In this document: one piece after another, positions 22,867-34,938 of the stretch
How the letters are laid out: every line of letters begins with the position of its first letter
How positions within the stretch are numbered: the first letter of the stretch is position 1
Assembly: GCA_015179045.1 (NCBI GenBank)
Contig: WHUZ01000017.1
Span: forward strand, 372,001 to 436,000
DNA from: Kalaharituber pfeilii
Taxonomy: Eukaryota; Ascomycota; Pezizomycetes; Pezizales; Pezizaceae
Reading direction: 5' to 3'
Length of the DNA stretch: 64,000 nt
The notes under the pieces: generated by a model
Database searches by the model: none
Told to the model about the DNA's origin: nothing
Seen by the model: only the letters and a program-made list of their open reading frames with translations
Position numbers and translations under genes: made by a program

Positions 22867-25086
22867 CTGTAGGTGACGCACTAACGAACCAAGACATGCT
22901 AACGAACCAACCAAAAATTGCTTTTTCTGAGAGGTCATGAGAGGGGTTAACCAGTGCATTAGAAACCGTAGATGAAGAATAATATAGAATTCTGGCAAAA
23001 CTCGGACTTCTCTATCACCAGCAGTCAATCATGGGTAGAATCAAACAACGTCAGAAAGATGATCAGCGAGAATGTAGTATTGCAAAAGCAATACAAGCCT
23101 ACCGCCTAGGACAGGAAGAGAGTATTAGAGCTGCTGCAGATAACTATGGAATACCATATCCAACATTAAGAGCAAGAATCAATGGTGGTGCAAAAAGTCG
23201 AAGACAAGCGAATGAGGATATACAGCTATTAACACCAGCAGAGGAGAAAGTAATTAAGGAGTGGTGTATACGGTTAGATAATCAGGGATTACCGCTTCGG
23301 GTAGATATGGTACGAGAAATGGCACGAACAATTCTTCGAGCTCGAGAATGTGACAAAAATCCGGGAAAACATTGGATTTCACGATTTCTAGACCGAAATC
23401 CCGAATTGACTACTAAGTTCAGTTCTCAAGTCAAAAAACAACGGATTTTATCCTCCTATCCTATGGTTATTAAGGATGCCCTTCGAAAGCTACAGAAAGT
23501 CATTGATGATTACCAACTTTCACCACAATATATCTATAATATGGATGAAAAGGGCTTATTGATGGGAAAGTCACCCCGAGTGAAGGTTATTTGTAGGCGA
23601 GGGAGGAAAAGTCCACCTATGATGAAAGACGGAAATCGTGAGATTATTACATTACTAGAAACGGTTGCTGCAGATGGATTTTTACTACCACCCATGATTA
23701 TTTATAAGGGAAAATCACATCAAGATGCATGGTATGAGTATCTGAATGAAAAAGATTCGGATACTGTTTTCGCATATTCAGATAAAGGGTGGACGAATCA
23801 AATCCTGAGTGCAGACTATCTTCGGTTATGTTTTGAACCGCACACCTCTTTCCGAACACTTCCACGTCAATATCGACTTCTTATCGTTGATGGTCACAAC
23901 TCTCACTTTAGTTGGAACTTTCTGCATTATTGTATACAGCATGATATCATTGTATTTTGCCTCCCACCTCATACCACACATCTCTTGCAGCCATTAGACG
24001 TTGGACTCTTTGGACCCCTTCAGCATTATTACGCTCGTGGTGTAGAACAGGCTATGCGAACTGGACGTGAAGCTATTAGCAAGAGAAACTTTCTACCGTA
24101 TGTTGGACTAGCCTCAAGGTTGATTTAAATTGAATTCAATAGCTGACACTATATAGCTTTCTTCGAGAAGCTCGTCAACTTACTTATACTCCCAAAAATA
24201 TCAAGTCAGCATTTGCCAGCAGTGGTATATGGCCAATCAACTATCGAGTAGTCTTAAGCAAGCTTCCGCAACCTACAAACAGGAGTAACCCACTCAGAGC
24301 TGTGACAGTCCATAGCCCAAAATTTAAGCTTTCTAGTCCCCGGAAGACTATACCTCCTACCCCATCCAATTCTCGCGCAGTCCGACAAACCACTCTTTAT
24401 GCTCTTCATCTTCATAAAGAAAACCCAGCAGCACCAGAAATACCACTTCTAATCCAAAAGCTCAGCTCTGCGGCTGAGCAGTCTCTCACTCATAGTATTC
24501 TGGACAAGGAACGTACTCGTGACTTGGAGATAGCATTGGATAGGCGATCAAAGGAAAAAAACAATAAGGGACGAAAGGTTATTACCACTGCAAGAGCAAT
24601 CACAGGTGCAGAACTCCTCCGGCTCCGGCTAGCAGGTATTTCTTTAGATAACTCTCCAGTGGTTGATGTGCCGGATTCAGCTGAAACAACCACTAGGAAC
24701 TCAGAAGTATTTTTCCACATCTCTTTAATTAATAAATCTCTACTAATTTTAATAGCTACCAGCTTCATCTTCTAAGCCTTCTGAGCCTCGCTCCCTTGTG
24801 GTTGTGTTGAAAATACCCCCTCGCATCGATGGTGCCGAGAAACCTGGGTCCGCATCCGCACCTATCACCAACACAGAGTTAGCCAGCGGTAAGCCAAGCA
24901 GAAAAACAGCGAAGAGGCCGAAAAATAAAAGCAGTGTGGATATAGTTGCAGGAAATTAAGAAGCATAGGTATTTGCATGGTATAGAGTGGTATTTATGTA
25001 GATAATTGTACGAAAAGTGAACCGGAACCATGCCGATTTTCAGTGGTTAGTAAGCATGTCGTGGTTAGTAAGCCAGTCATCTACAG
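22867..25086 (+). mobile_element. Complete pogo/Fot1-family DNA transposon
   Basis: A 2220-bp element bounded by a TA duplication (22865-22866 and 25087-25088). The termini are inverted repeats: the left starts CTGTAGGTGACGCACTAACG, the right in reverse complement starts CTGTAGATGACTGGCTTACT. Similarity continues for about 50 bp with small gaps and includes the shared core GACATGC. Each end carries a subterminal doublet (TAACGAACCAA twice on the left; GTGGTTAGTAAGC-like twice on the right), likely transposase-binding sites. The interior encodes one spliced transposase. Intact ends, frame and catalytic residues suggest a recent and possibly active copy. Confidence 0.92.
23031..24959 (+). CDS. 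Pogo/Fot1-type transposase
   Basis: A DDE transposase for cut-and-paste movement at TA sites. Three exons (23031-24118, 24157-24706, 24756-24959) give 613 residues. N-terminal psq/CENP-B-type helix-turn-helix DNA-binding segments span about residues 10-140 (AIQAYRLGQEESIRAAADNY; then KHWISRFLDRNPEL). The catalytic triad is D172 (YNMDEKG), D287 (LLIVDGHNSH) and D323 (LLQPLDVGLFGPL), with 35 residues between the last two, as in the DD35D arrangement of this group. Intron 2 is 49 bp with a textbook TACTAAT branch point. Intron 1 is only 38 bp, with an unusual GTTGAT donor but a CTGAC branch point; without its removal the frame stops at once, and removal restores the family sequence FLREARQLTYTPKNI. 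The C-terminal tail is basic. The gene is complete with no internal stop. Confidence 0.92.
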
Positions 25087-25120
25087 TACCTTTACCGAGG
25101 AATAAGTGAAGAAATTCGGT

Positions 25121-25121
<1 letters not shown>

Positions 25122-25161
<40 letters not shown>

Positions 25162-25167
25162 AAAAAA

Positions 25168-25203
<36 letters not shown>

Positions 25204-25204
25204 A
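25122..25204. repeat. Poly(A)38 and (GAAA)n tract
   Basis: A run of 38 A, a second A run, then about nine GAAA units. It lies 35 bp right of the pogo element. It may be an ordinary microsatellite or the tail of a decayed retroposon; no body is recognisable to its left. Confidence 0.9.
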
Positions 25205-28200
25205 AAGGTAGAAGGTATTCGCATCACCGATTTTTTCCTTTTTTTTCCTTCGCGCATTATATCACTGGGCAGGGAGGTTTACAAGATATTAAAGTGTCCT
25301 CTAAGAACGAATAAGAACTGGCGGGAACGTACATGAACAGTAGACCTGCATGGACAAGTGCTTTACTTAACGGCAGGTAGAATAGAGTACATTGGAGTGG
25401 TGGAGGATATGTAGCAGGCAAGGTTTCAGCGGCTGGTAAAGAATGTATGTTTTGCCTAGCGAGCACAGCTTCTGAGTGTCTATCAATTTGGAGGGTCCAA
25501 AATAAACAAAAATAAAATATAAAAAATAAGAAAAAGTTGAAACGCAACATGTGAGTACATGTATGGTATAATATGTATATGTGTACAGGAAGAAGTCATA
25601 TCGTGGAATTGGGTCTTGGAACATCATGCCTACTTACAACGTGCACGGGATATTCAAGTGGTATAATATTCACTAATTTGCTATAATCCGCTATTGTTGC
25701 ATGCATTATGCGGAATTGCGAAAACTGGGGGACAGTAATAAGGCCATTTTATTGTATCGCTGCGGCGCCATGCATGGTCACAGATCGATCCCCGAACCCT
25801 TGTTTGTGTGTGTATGGGTGGGGTGACGTGCATCAGGCATGAACGAATGAATGAATGATTGAGATTTACAGAGCGGCTTATGTTATGTGAGCTCTAGGAA
25901 TAAGTGATTGGGGGTGGGCTTGGTACACCTGATGCTATCATATCACAGCAAATATGTATCATGACCAGAACGACAAATTTGCAAGTGGGATAGTTGGATG
26001 ACGAACTCGGAACCATAGATGAATTAGTCTAGTTGCACCGATAAATGAATAAACAACAGTTAGCTCAAAAGGGAAATAGTCGTATTGTGAAGTGACAATG
26101 GCAGGTTTGGAAATGGCTGAAAAAGATTGAGTATTGGAGAACGCCGAATGCCGCTCCGGGTCGTTCATTTCATGCCGTGACGCCAAATCACTTGGATCTT
26201 GCGCACAGAACACAAATTCTCTCGCTAAACGAATGTAGAACGGGCGTGGTAGCAATGAGATTGAGATAGGAAAGTGCTGAGTGGAGATTGAAGCTGACTC
26301 CAATTCACAACCAGTGCGAATCTAGGATAGTTTTTAACTAATGCACATATATCGTAACAAGGTGCGGGGCCCAGCCGGCTCTTTTCTCAGAAATGGAGTG
26401 GAGGACCTAAGTACCTAGAAGATCGTCGGTGGGCAAATGGAAGTGGGTACGAGACCAATGGCATTGCAGTAGCGGAAAATTAAGCTCCAATTTAGGATAA
26501 AATTATCACCGGCAGCGTGATGTCCAGAGACACATTGGGTGCTATACACTGAATCTCAGGGTTATAGGTTGTTCTGGCACTCGGGTATAGGGCCAGATTG
26601 CAGGTTCCACCATCCGTGTGCTGCCCAAAGCTGCTCGGTTACAGATCATAGCGATCATATAAGGTGAATATCGCGAATACTCCGTATCCTACGTTCGCTA
26701 GAGTTGATGTTAATATACCTAGATGCAAACGAGATATGGATCAGCGTTCGGTATATGAAGGGGCCATGGATCATGGGGGTTGGGTATAGGCAGAGGGGTC
26801 GGGTATTGCAGTCTAGGTTACAGAACGGCTAGGCATAGTACAGGTGTCGGTCGTGAATCGGCCAGCAATAATACTGACTTTGGCCTCCCCTAGAGCTAGA
26901 GAAGGATGTAGAGCGCCACCTCTAATTCACACAGTAGTTTGCTTTCAATAATGGAATAGCTGGTCAAAGAGGCTCAACCAGTGCGGCTCAACGCAAGTAA
27001 ATTAGCATTCTCCATTATCTTTCAGCCGTCCCGTCCCGCTCCACCCACTCGGGACTTAAAGCCAGCCAGCTGGGTTCAGTCGACCAACAACCTGAACCAA
27101 GGTTTGGGTAGAGTGCTGTCATGCGCAGCTGTGTGACATGTCAAAATCTCTTGGAACTGCACAAGTCAGGATCGCTATAAACTGCCAAATAGGGCTATCG
27201 CTAGCGATTACCTGACCAAACTGTTTCAAATTGATTCCATCTTTGACTGTGGATAGTCTCCATGTCATCTCCCTCACAACGTTGTCACAAATGTCTTTTC
27301 GATACTTCACACTGAATAGGAAGATGCTGTATGCAGGGACAGGGGTATGACCGCTTACTCTCTTTGTCTACACTTTGGTGCGACTTCGCAATGCAAATAT
27401 ATCAAAGTATGCAAACATGTAACAGCAGTCCGTATGTCAAACTAATATAAAGTAATTAAAAGAGTAAAAATAAGCGCACCCGGTAAAGCATTAGAGTTCG
27501 CTAAGAAACAGGAATTTGTTGATTATCAACGCAAAACATGGAGTTGGTCGAGAATTGTCTTGTTGCTTGTACAGCAAGTGAGAGCCATTGCACGTAACAG
27601 GGACCAGGGTTATCGTAGGGATTAATGGACGAGCTACTTCAGCCCAATTGAGTGATTAAGAAATGAGATCTGTTCTATCGATAGAGTAAGTAAATGGATA
27701 GTCATAGAAGAGGGGTTATCATGGGAAACTGACCCGCGTTGCACAAGTTCATCGTGATTAATCACTCATGATGTTATACGGATGGTGAGATTATACGACT
27801 CTGCATGCATGCATCTCAAACTGTCACATTTCAACGCAGAGTCCAACCAACAAGGCGGATATCAATCAATTGCCACCAGCTAAACTCTACCACTTCCCTC
27901 AACGGCCCGGTGAGTGAGCAATAGGTGGCGATAGGATGGGATGCTCGTATGTATCTGTGGGTGGCGTGCATAATATAATCATAATATAGAGCGCCCAAGA
28001 GATCCCACACTCTTATTGGGTATTTCCTTCCCGTAAAAACTCCGACGAAGATATATCCGTGCGTGTGTTTGATTGAATGTGGGCCTGGCTCCCGACTCCT
28101 TAGACGGGCGCTATTGTTGCATCTGCCTCTATGTAGTTGATGATTAAGGCTCGAAAAGTACTCAAAATTGATGTTTTTGCGATTTGACTGGGGCTACCTT

Positions 28201-31200
28201 TTGATAAGGATATGGGCAACTATTCCTTGCGCTGGTGATATATTCATAATGATATTAGTCATCCGTCTACATCGGTTGAGGGAAGCAGCTCAAAGTAGCA
28301 GAGCAGCAAAGTCTGGGTACAAGAATACAGGGTTGCGGGATAGTAAGTTGACAGGAATGACAGACAACGCCGTTGCAGAAAGTTGGGATCTGTCTAAGTT
28401 GAAGCTGAACTCGACGGACGAGTGGACCGCTGACTAGCTACAGCTGCCTCAATCGAGACTAGCTAGACATAAGAAAGGACGAGAACGTACATCTGACAGC
28501 CAGCTCCTGCTGGAAACGTGCATTCGCTACGCTTGGGGACTCGTCAGCTCCCAACGTCGAACGCATATAGCACAGCTGCAGAGGGCTGTTTGACCGATCT
28601 CGGGGTTGCCCACAACTTAGCTTTCTATCCTCTTCCATGAGCTGCAGTATACGCGTCAATGCTCGTGACCGTCATCCTTCCTCCCCTACCCTATGCACAG
28701 TATTGTTGCAACCTAGGATGGCACTCGAGCAGCCATTGCTTTTCTGCAGAAACGACCCTACCCGACTAACGTTGACCTTGACCTTGGTGTTAATCTGATT
28801 CCTAAAGCATTCGAACGTGGGATCAGATCAGATGCACGACGTGGTCACGCGAGAAAGATAGCTCAACAGCGCGCTCGGTGCTCCGGCTGAGTTATTTTCT
28901 CAACAAATATAATGATGTATAGTTTTACTCGCTGGAACAAGCGAGGCACATGCTCTAAATCCTGGCCCAGCACCAAAAGGATACAGTTGCCAGTTCAAGA
29001 TTGACTGTTGAGTTGCTGTAGTCTCGCCGTTGTTGCTTTGTTCTCTTGATGCTATTTTTGTATTCCGATTCAACCTGCCCTCGTTTTTCCATCATTATTT
29101 TTTACTCTTGTTCAATTAATGCTTCCGGACATCGAAGGAAGAGGCAAAAAAAACAAAAAAGAGTCGAAGCAATGGCATATGACGTTGGTGTTGCAGCTTG
29201 CGTTTCTGCATTCGGCCTTAGCCTGGCACAACCTAACGCTTGTCGCTGTGCAGTGGAATAATTTTAGAAAGTTCAAGGCTCTGTTGCTTTTTCCTGGAGA
29301 GCTGCGCCCCCAGAGAATTTTCTCTTCTGCAGTGCTTCGCTCGCAGACACAAGAGATGCAACGCAGCTAGTCTCGCAACAGCATGCATCAGCGCAGCAGC
29401 ACCTGGCAACCCCACTCAACTCATTGCCACATACCATTATTTGTCCACCCATAGTCCTCCCCCAAGCATCACAGCACATCGCAGTGCATCTCATGGTAGC
29501 CTTTCCACGTAAAATAGAACTGGTGTACATGTCTGGTTGCATTACCCCCGTAGGTACAGATGCAATGCCGAACCGTTATTTCATGGAGGCGCATGCCTGG
29601 GTTATTATCTTCTTCTCTGGAACAGATTTATGAAGTGCTTAGCTATCATCTATAGGGATTGGTCACCATTGTTCTCTTTTTCTTCCACTGTTAATCATAT
29701 CCTTGCTCCCTGTCTAGTTGCTAGACCCCTTGACAAATACCAAGACCATACCAAACCTAAGTTTGCCACCCAACCTGCACGGTTCGGCAATCGTAGATCC
29801 CTCGCCCACAGATGATCTTAAGAGATCTGAGACCAAATGGTTGGCATGAGTAACACCTTACCATCTCTAGCACCAGTTATCCTGATTTTGCTGTTAGCCT
29901 AGAGTAGCTAAAACAGATAAAGGTATGCAAATTCTCATTCTGATTTCTTCTTACGTCCGATTCACAAAAATTGTTCGCTGCATTGTACTGATACCTTTTG
30001 AGAGCGCCTGGCAGCAGGTACACCAAAAGTCCGTGAGCGACTTAAAGCTTAACCTTGATAGTCAGTCGAGTCACGACCGACAGCATATTTACTCTCTTCT
30101 AGCCCCCGTCCTTCAAAATTTCCCTATTTTGATTCACTCCACGCTGCAATTTACTACGTGTACCGTGTACCCTTGGGGTGCAATTCAGCTAACAGTGATC
30201 TTACACTGACGCATCTTACCATCTTGCGGCTCACCATTTCTAGTGCGTATGAGTTGTACCTTGCTTCTATCTAGTTGCTTTCCGCGAGCGAGAGCTTGTT
30301 GACTGTTGAGTAATACCGTACGCTCATAAGTCTCACGCCACCATAATATGTTGCTGAAGCTGAAAGAATCCAAGGCAGCATCTGATAATCTACCACGTGA
30401 GCTAAATACACGTTCACAGATCAACCGCAAAGTTATGCCTACATCTCCACCCACAGCTTGCCGATCAGGTATTCTTACCAGTATCTTTCACTATCAATAC
30501 AATTCGGTTAAAACTGCAGTCATATGTGTTAACCATCAAATTAAGCCTCGGATTCTTATCCGGTAGTCTTCAGTATATGTGGAACCTAGATAAAACAGGT
30601 AGGTCAAACCTCCCCATTCAAGTTCCAGTCAATGATCGTCAGATTCCCTACCCAGAGTAGTGCTAGCTTGCCCTTACAATGTGGGCCAGATAATTCAGGT
30701 GGGTACTGTAGAGTAACTCCAATTTTGTCTCACCATTGGAAAAATAACCCCAACTGCCGCGTTTTCTCCGATCGCCAATCGCTCTAAATCGCTTGCTGGC
30801 TAGGCGAAGCTCGCGATTCATGCTGAATATGCAACCTATATGCTTTGGCGAGTTAGTTAAGCGTAAATAAAACGTTATCATAGACAAGGTAGCGTCAGAT
30901 ATCCAATTTGTCGCTTCACCACTGCATATACTCATGAACATCCAATCCCCTTCCTCTCCTGGTGCAATATCTGTATTAGATTTGGCAGGTTACATTAAGT
31001 CCCTTTACATTGAGTGGCTCTCCGTCCTGCTCACCACTTCCATCCGATAGAGTTCAGACTTTCTCCTCCACTTACGCTACTTCTAGTTGACTCGCCCTAC
31101 TTGGTTTTTTCTCCTGTTACCCTCCTAGTATAGTCTTAAACTGTCCGTGAATGAAAAACTGAAGATATAGCACACATCTAACATTTTCCGGTATTGTATA

Positions 31201-32884
31201 GCAACTTTGGACTGGTGAGCTCGTAACAGTTTCCTGTTAGGTCCCAGCATAACCTTACCACCTGTCATATGTTATATGCCTATATATTTGAAACGATGGT
31301 TCCTTTTCGAACCGAGGAGGAGATCTTCTAATTGGTTTTGTGTACGTTGGAAATTCTCATTTTGACGAAACTAGGCGTGGGCATGATGCACTAAATGTTA
31401 GTGATTCAACCAAAGCTGGAGATATTTCACGGCTGAGCCACTGATAGGTTGGCTGTCTGATTTACCGACTCGATCAGCACTGCAACACGACGGATAGGGT
31501 GAAACGGTCAGAATTGCGAGACCACAATTCCACACTAGGTCTAGATCCTTTGCATAAGCACAAGGGAGTACATAACTCTAATGAAGCACACTTTCTCATA
31601 TTTTCCACCAGTCAGGGTGCTAGGTATGCTACCCCGCTATGACCCGGTTGACTGGACCAGTCACTTGTATTGATTGTTTTGCTACAGGACCAGCTCTACT
31701 CACAGCATGACCAGGCTAGTGGAGAATTGCTCAATATTGCAGACAGGGGATCGGTTTTGCTCTGGATCGAGAGTGAAAGATGATAGGTCCATGTACTAGT
31801 GATATTGATCCAAGTAGGAAGTCTAGGGTGCTGGAGACGAAGCAATTGCATGTACGATGCGTTGGCTATTACACCTAGATCGTAGTCTTCTCCAATCTCT
31901 TTTCCTTTGCCAAGCTAAGGATACCGATTTTCTTAGTAATCTCTCTCGTGCACTGAGTGAACATTCTATTAACTATCATTATATGAACGTTCGAACAACA
32001 GGTGATGGAGAGCTCCTCTGCCAAGCTTACGCCAAGCCAGTGTCACACTAACGCCATTTGTGTCTGGCTACCTACATAGGAAAGAGGGGCACATGTAGGA
32101 TTTCCCAAGCAGGGATAGGGTCACTGTGGTCGTCTCCTCGCAAAGGCTTTCGACTACAAGCTGCGGTAAGCTTCAGAGTTTATCTAAAAGTAGGTTTTCG
32201 TCTTGTACACAAAATCCATTCCTTTTTAAATTATGTCCTGATCCTGAACCTTTTCTTTCTACAGTAGAGATTAGTCTCGTAACCAGACTTAGAGTAGACA
32301 TATATTACCAGGACAATCCAGTTTCTCAAGCCCATCAGAGTTGTACAGTGGCCAGCATAAAGTTATATGGTTGCAAGAGAAGTATATTTGAGGCAGATTT
32401 CATTAGATATGACTTTTTCATACACTTATGTAGCTTTTTGGAGGTTTCCTTCTTGTAATACTGGCCTTGAAGTGCATGGGTAGTCTCGTAAACCAGTGCG
32501 TAGGGTAGGGAAGGTCAAAACTATCTGATTGTATTCTTTGAGGCTTACGTACTAATACGCATCCAGGCAGCGTACCTCGTAAAATAGCGATCGGAGTGGG
32601 GTATGTCAAGCAAAGCATATTGCAATTTGGAGTGTTGGAAGTGATGTTTTGCTCTGATCTGTAATCCTACCTGGTGGGGCAGTGGGCAGACGGGTCCAAA
32701 AGGGCGGGACGACGGAAGGCCCGTGTAAGTGCAGGATCGGCATATAATTATGTAGTACGGCTGGCGGTATGCGAGCTGAACTGTTAAATGTTTAAGATCA
32801 TTGAGAAATAATAAAAACGTACTGTCAATTATGACATATCGCTAATTATAGTATCTACTCTGTTTTTGACTTATTTTCCGCAAT
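25205..32884. other. Gene-poor intergenic region
   Basis: About 7.7 kb without a supportable gene. The longest ORF is about 114 codons and lacks motifs. A short stretch near 30572 reads YMWNLDKTG on the plus strand, resembling the first catalytic block of a pogo transposase, but nothing around it supports a transposase relic. A dispersed-motif copy (TAGTCTCGTAACCAGACTTA) lies at 32272-32291 and a second (TAGTCTCGTAAACCAG) at 32481-32496. Confidence 0.55.
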
Positions 32885-33304
32885 AGGATTTCCAATGTCA
32901 TGGAAGTGGCTACGATTGAGCTTGAGGCACACGCGCCGCTGTTGATAGTACTACTAAATAATTTATCAACGCACCGCAATCCACCCATGATAGAGGGTCA
33001 AGATGTTGCTAATGTGGCCATCCTCCCTTCGATAATGAGGATTTACTTTCCAGCTTCGGGTTGGGATGCGTTATTTGATGAGTATCCTGTTAGCCGAAAA
33101 CTCTATATCCAACGGGTATCTCCTGAAGTGTTGTTACGTGCGCCACTGAGATGCTTCATAAGTATCTCAACTCAAATTCATATTTCCCTCTTTCCTGGGA
33201 ATATCTATAAATTAAAGATTAAGCTCCATTGTCAAGTTACTTATGAGGGACAAACCAACAATTTGCCTTCAATGTTGATTTCGGAACTTACAAATCCTCG
33301 TTAG
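32885..33304 (+). pseudogene. Possible velvet-like fragment
   Basis: An open frame entered from a good 3' splice site (CGCAATAG just before 32888) runs about 138 codons to a stop at 33304. Near its start APLLIVLL could be the velvet PP-x-V-V-x-L strand, and near its end FPGNIYKLKIKL resembles the RPGNYRLKFML block of the velvet-like gene at 9.4 kb, with one inserted residue. No upstream exon could be assigned and the tail lacks the velvet C-terminal block, so it could be a decayed copy or a chance match. The spacing of the two strands is right, but the overall identity is low. Confidence 0.3.
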
Positions 33305-34737
33305 AGCAAGCTTTGTCATTCTTGAGAGGAAGGTGAGCTTAAGCCAAGATATACACACTTGGGTTCACCTGCAGCTGAGTTGCGCATGCAGCTGGATGGT
33401 CGGATTGCTAAATAACTTTAACCCGGTTGAGGGCACGATCGTTCAAACAATAGTAGCTCTCAGCGAGCCCTGCTGCAATAATATTTATGCTTCGCGGGGT
33501 ATACGTAAGTATACAGTCGACATAAGCTAGATGTGTACATGTTTGCATGAATGCTGCCTAATTAGCGTGAAGCTGACTTGCGAAATTGCTGCGTGTGCAT
33601 GTAGCCGGGTGTGTGGACGAAGTAGGTGTTTGACAATGGATGACGAGCATGGTGATACGTATTAATTGGCACTGCCGTCCCTGGTACAAACGACTCTAAT
33701 TCAGATAAACGCATTAAAGTCTACTACAAACGTCAGCGGTACCCGCAGAACCAGCCTTTATAAATTCGTAAGATCGGGTAGCCATCTGCGGAATGAGAAG
33801 AAGTAATTTCCGTTCGCAGCTTCATATTAAGATCGGCTTTGTCTCAGGGGTTCAACCCCACATAGTACCCCATTGCCAAGAGCCAACTTTCAATCGTAAT
33901 GTGCGAACTCTTGTGATACAAGAAGGCATTTGGGTATGGAAATTGTGTGTGTGCGGCCAACATAACCCGTTCCTGTTGTGGATTCCGATACTGTGGCTGA
34001 CACGTCAAGATAGACGGAATCATTTCTGGACTCGGTTTCTGCCACAAAGTTCCGGAATCTAGCCATTGAACGACGCTTCTGTGCTAAATGCCCATCCCAC
34101 AATACCTTTCATGTGCAATTACTGCGAATCACCGTTGTTTATTCTATCTTTTTTTAGTAACTACAGTATTACCTGGAAGGCATCTTGCACTACGCAAGAT
34201 GGAGATCTGAGTGGAATCATTGAACAACAGATCTCAGCAGCTATCCACATACGATGAAAGAAATCTTATAGAAGGAAACTTTGTGAAAAAACCAGAGGCA
34301 GACTTTCACTTTGATGCGCTCTCAAATTATTGTGTTTGCTCGCACAGGAGAAACAATATTCTTTGAAATATTGTCCGAACCTTGTTTCCAAATGTCTCTG
34401 TTGTCGCTCAGATTATGGAATTATGCTTTTTTCTTTTTTGTATACTGTTTGCGGAACAACGGGGAATTGTGCCAACCCTGTCGAGTCGCTCTATCTAAAT
34501 ATTGCTAACAGCCAATATCAGCAGCATTTAGTAGAGCTATCAACGTAATGTATTTGGTACACAATTCAGTAAATTGGTCCACGGGCACTTTGTGGAACTT
34601 ATTCTTCGACTGTCAGTAGCTGTCGGCTTGTGTTCAATGCTGAATTAATCAACCCTACCTTCAGTCCCTGCTTCTGAAAAAACAAATGAGTGCCCATAGA
34701 TCATTGCTCTCTGACATATATTCCACAAAGATATACT
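33305..34737. other. Intergenic, no supported gene
   Basis: Short ORFs only. The plus-strand frames around 34066-34548 contain several cysteines (CNYCESP, CLCCRSDYG) but are broken by stops and match nothing I know. Confidence 0.5.
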
Positions 34738-34938
34738 CGTTACTAGCATTCAGTGATGCAGGTGGGGCTGTTATGGCCGTGCGAGAAGTCTACCGGGTCG
34801 GGGATGGATATTGCTACTGACGGGTATTTTCCATACAATTTTGCTCCCAAAGTCAGGTACAGACCTCAGCCTCACCTGTTCACAGACCACTCGCACGGCC
34901 TATAAGTTGGCCCCCTGCATCACTAAATGCTGGTAACG
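34738..34938. mobile_element. 201-bp inverted-repeat (MITE-like) element
   Basis: The ends form long imperfect inverted repeats: left CGTTACTAGCATTCAGTGAT and right, reverse-complemented, CGTTACCAGCATTTAGTGAT, continuing through GCAGG and again matching at GGCCGTGCGAG. Roughly 45 bp pair at each end around a central loop of about 100 bp. No target duplication is obvious, so the transposon superfamily is undetermined. It has no coding capacity. Confidence 0.7.

Noticed and set aside
30572..30600. YMWNLDKTG, similar to the first catalytic block of pogo transposases
   Set aside because: A nine-residue match only; no second or third catalytic block follows in any frame, so a second transposase relic is not supported.
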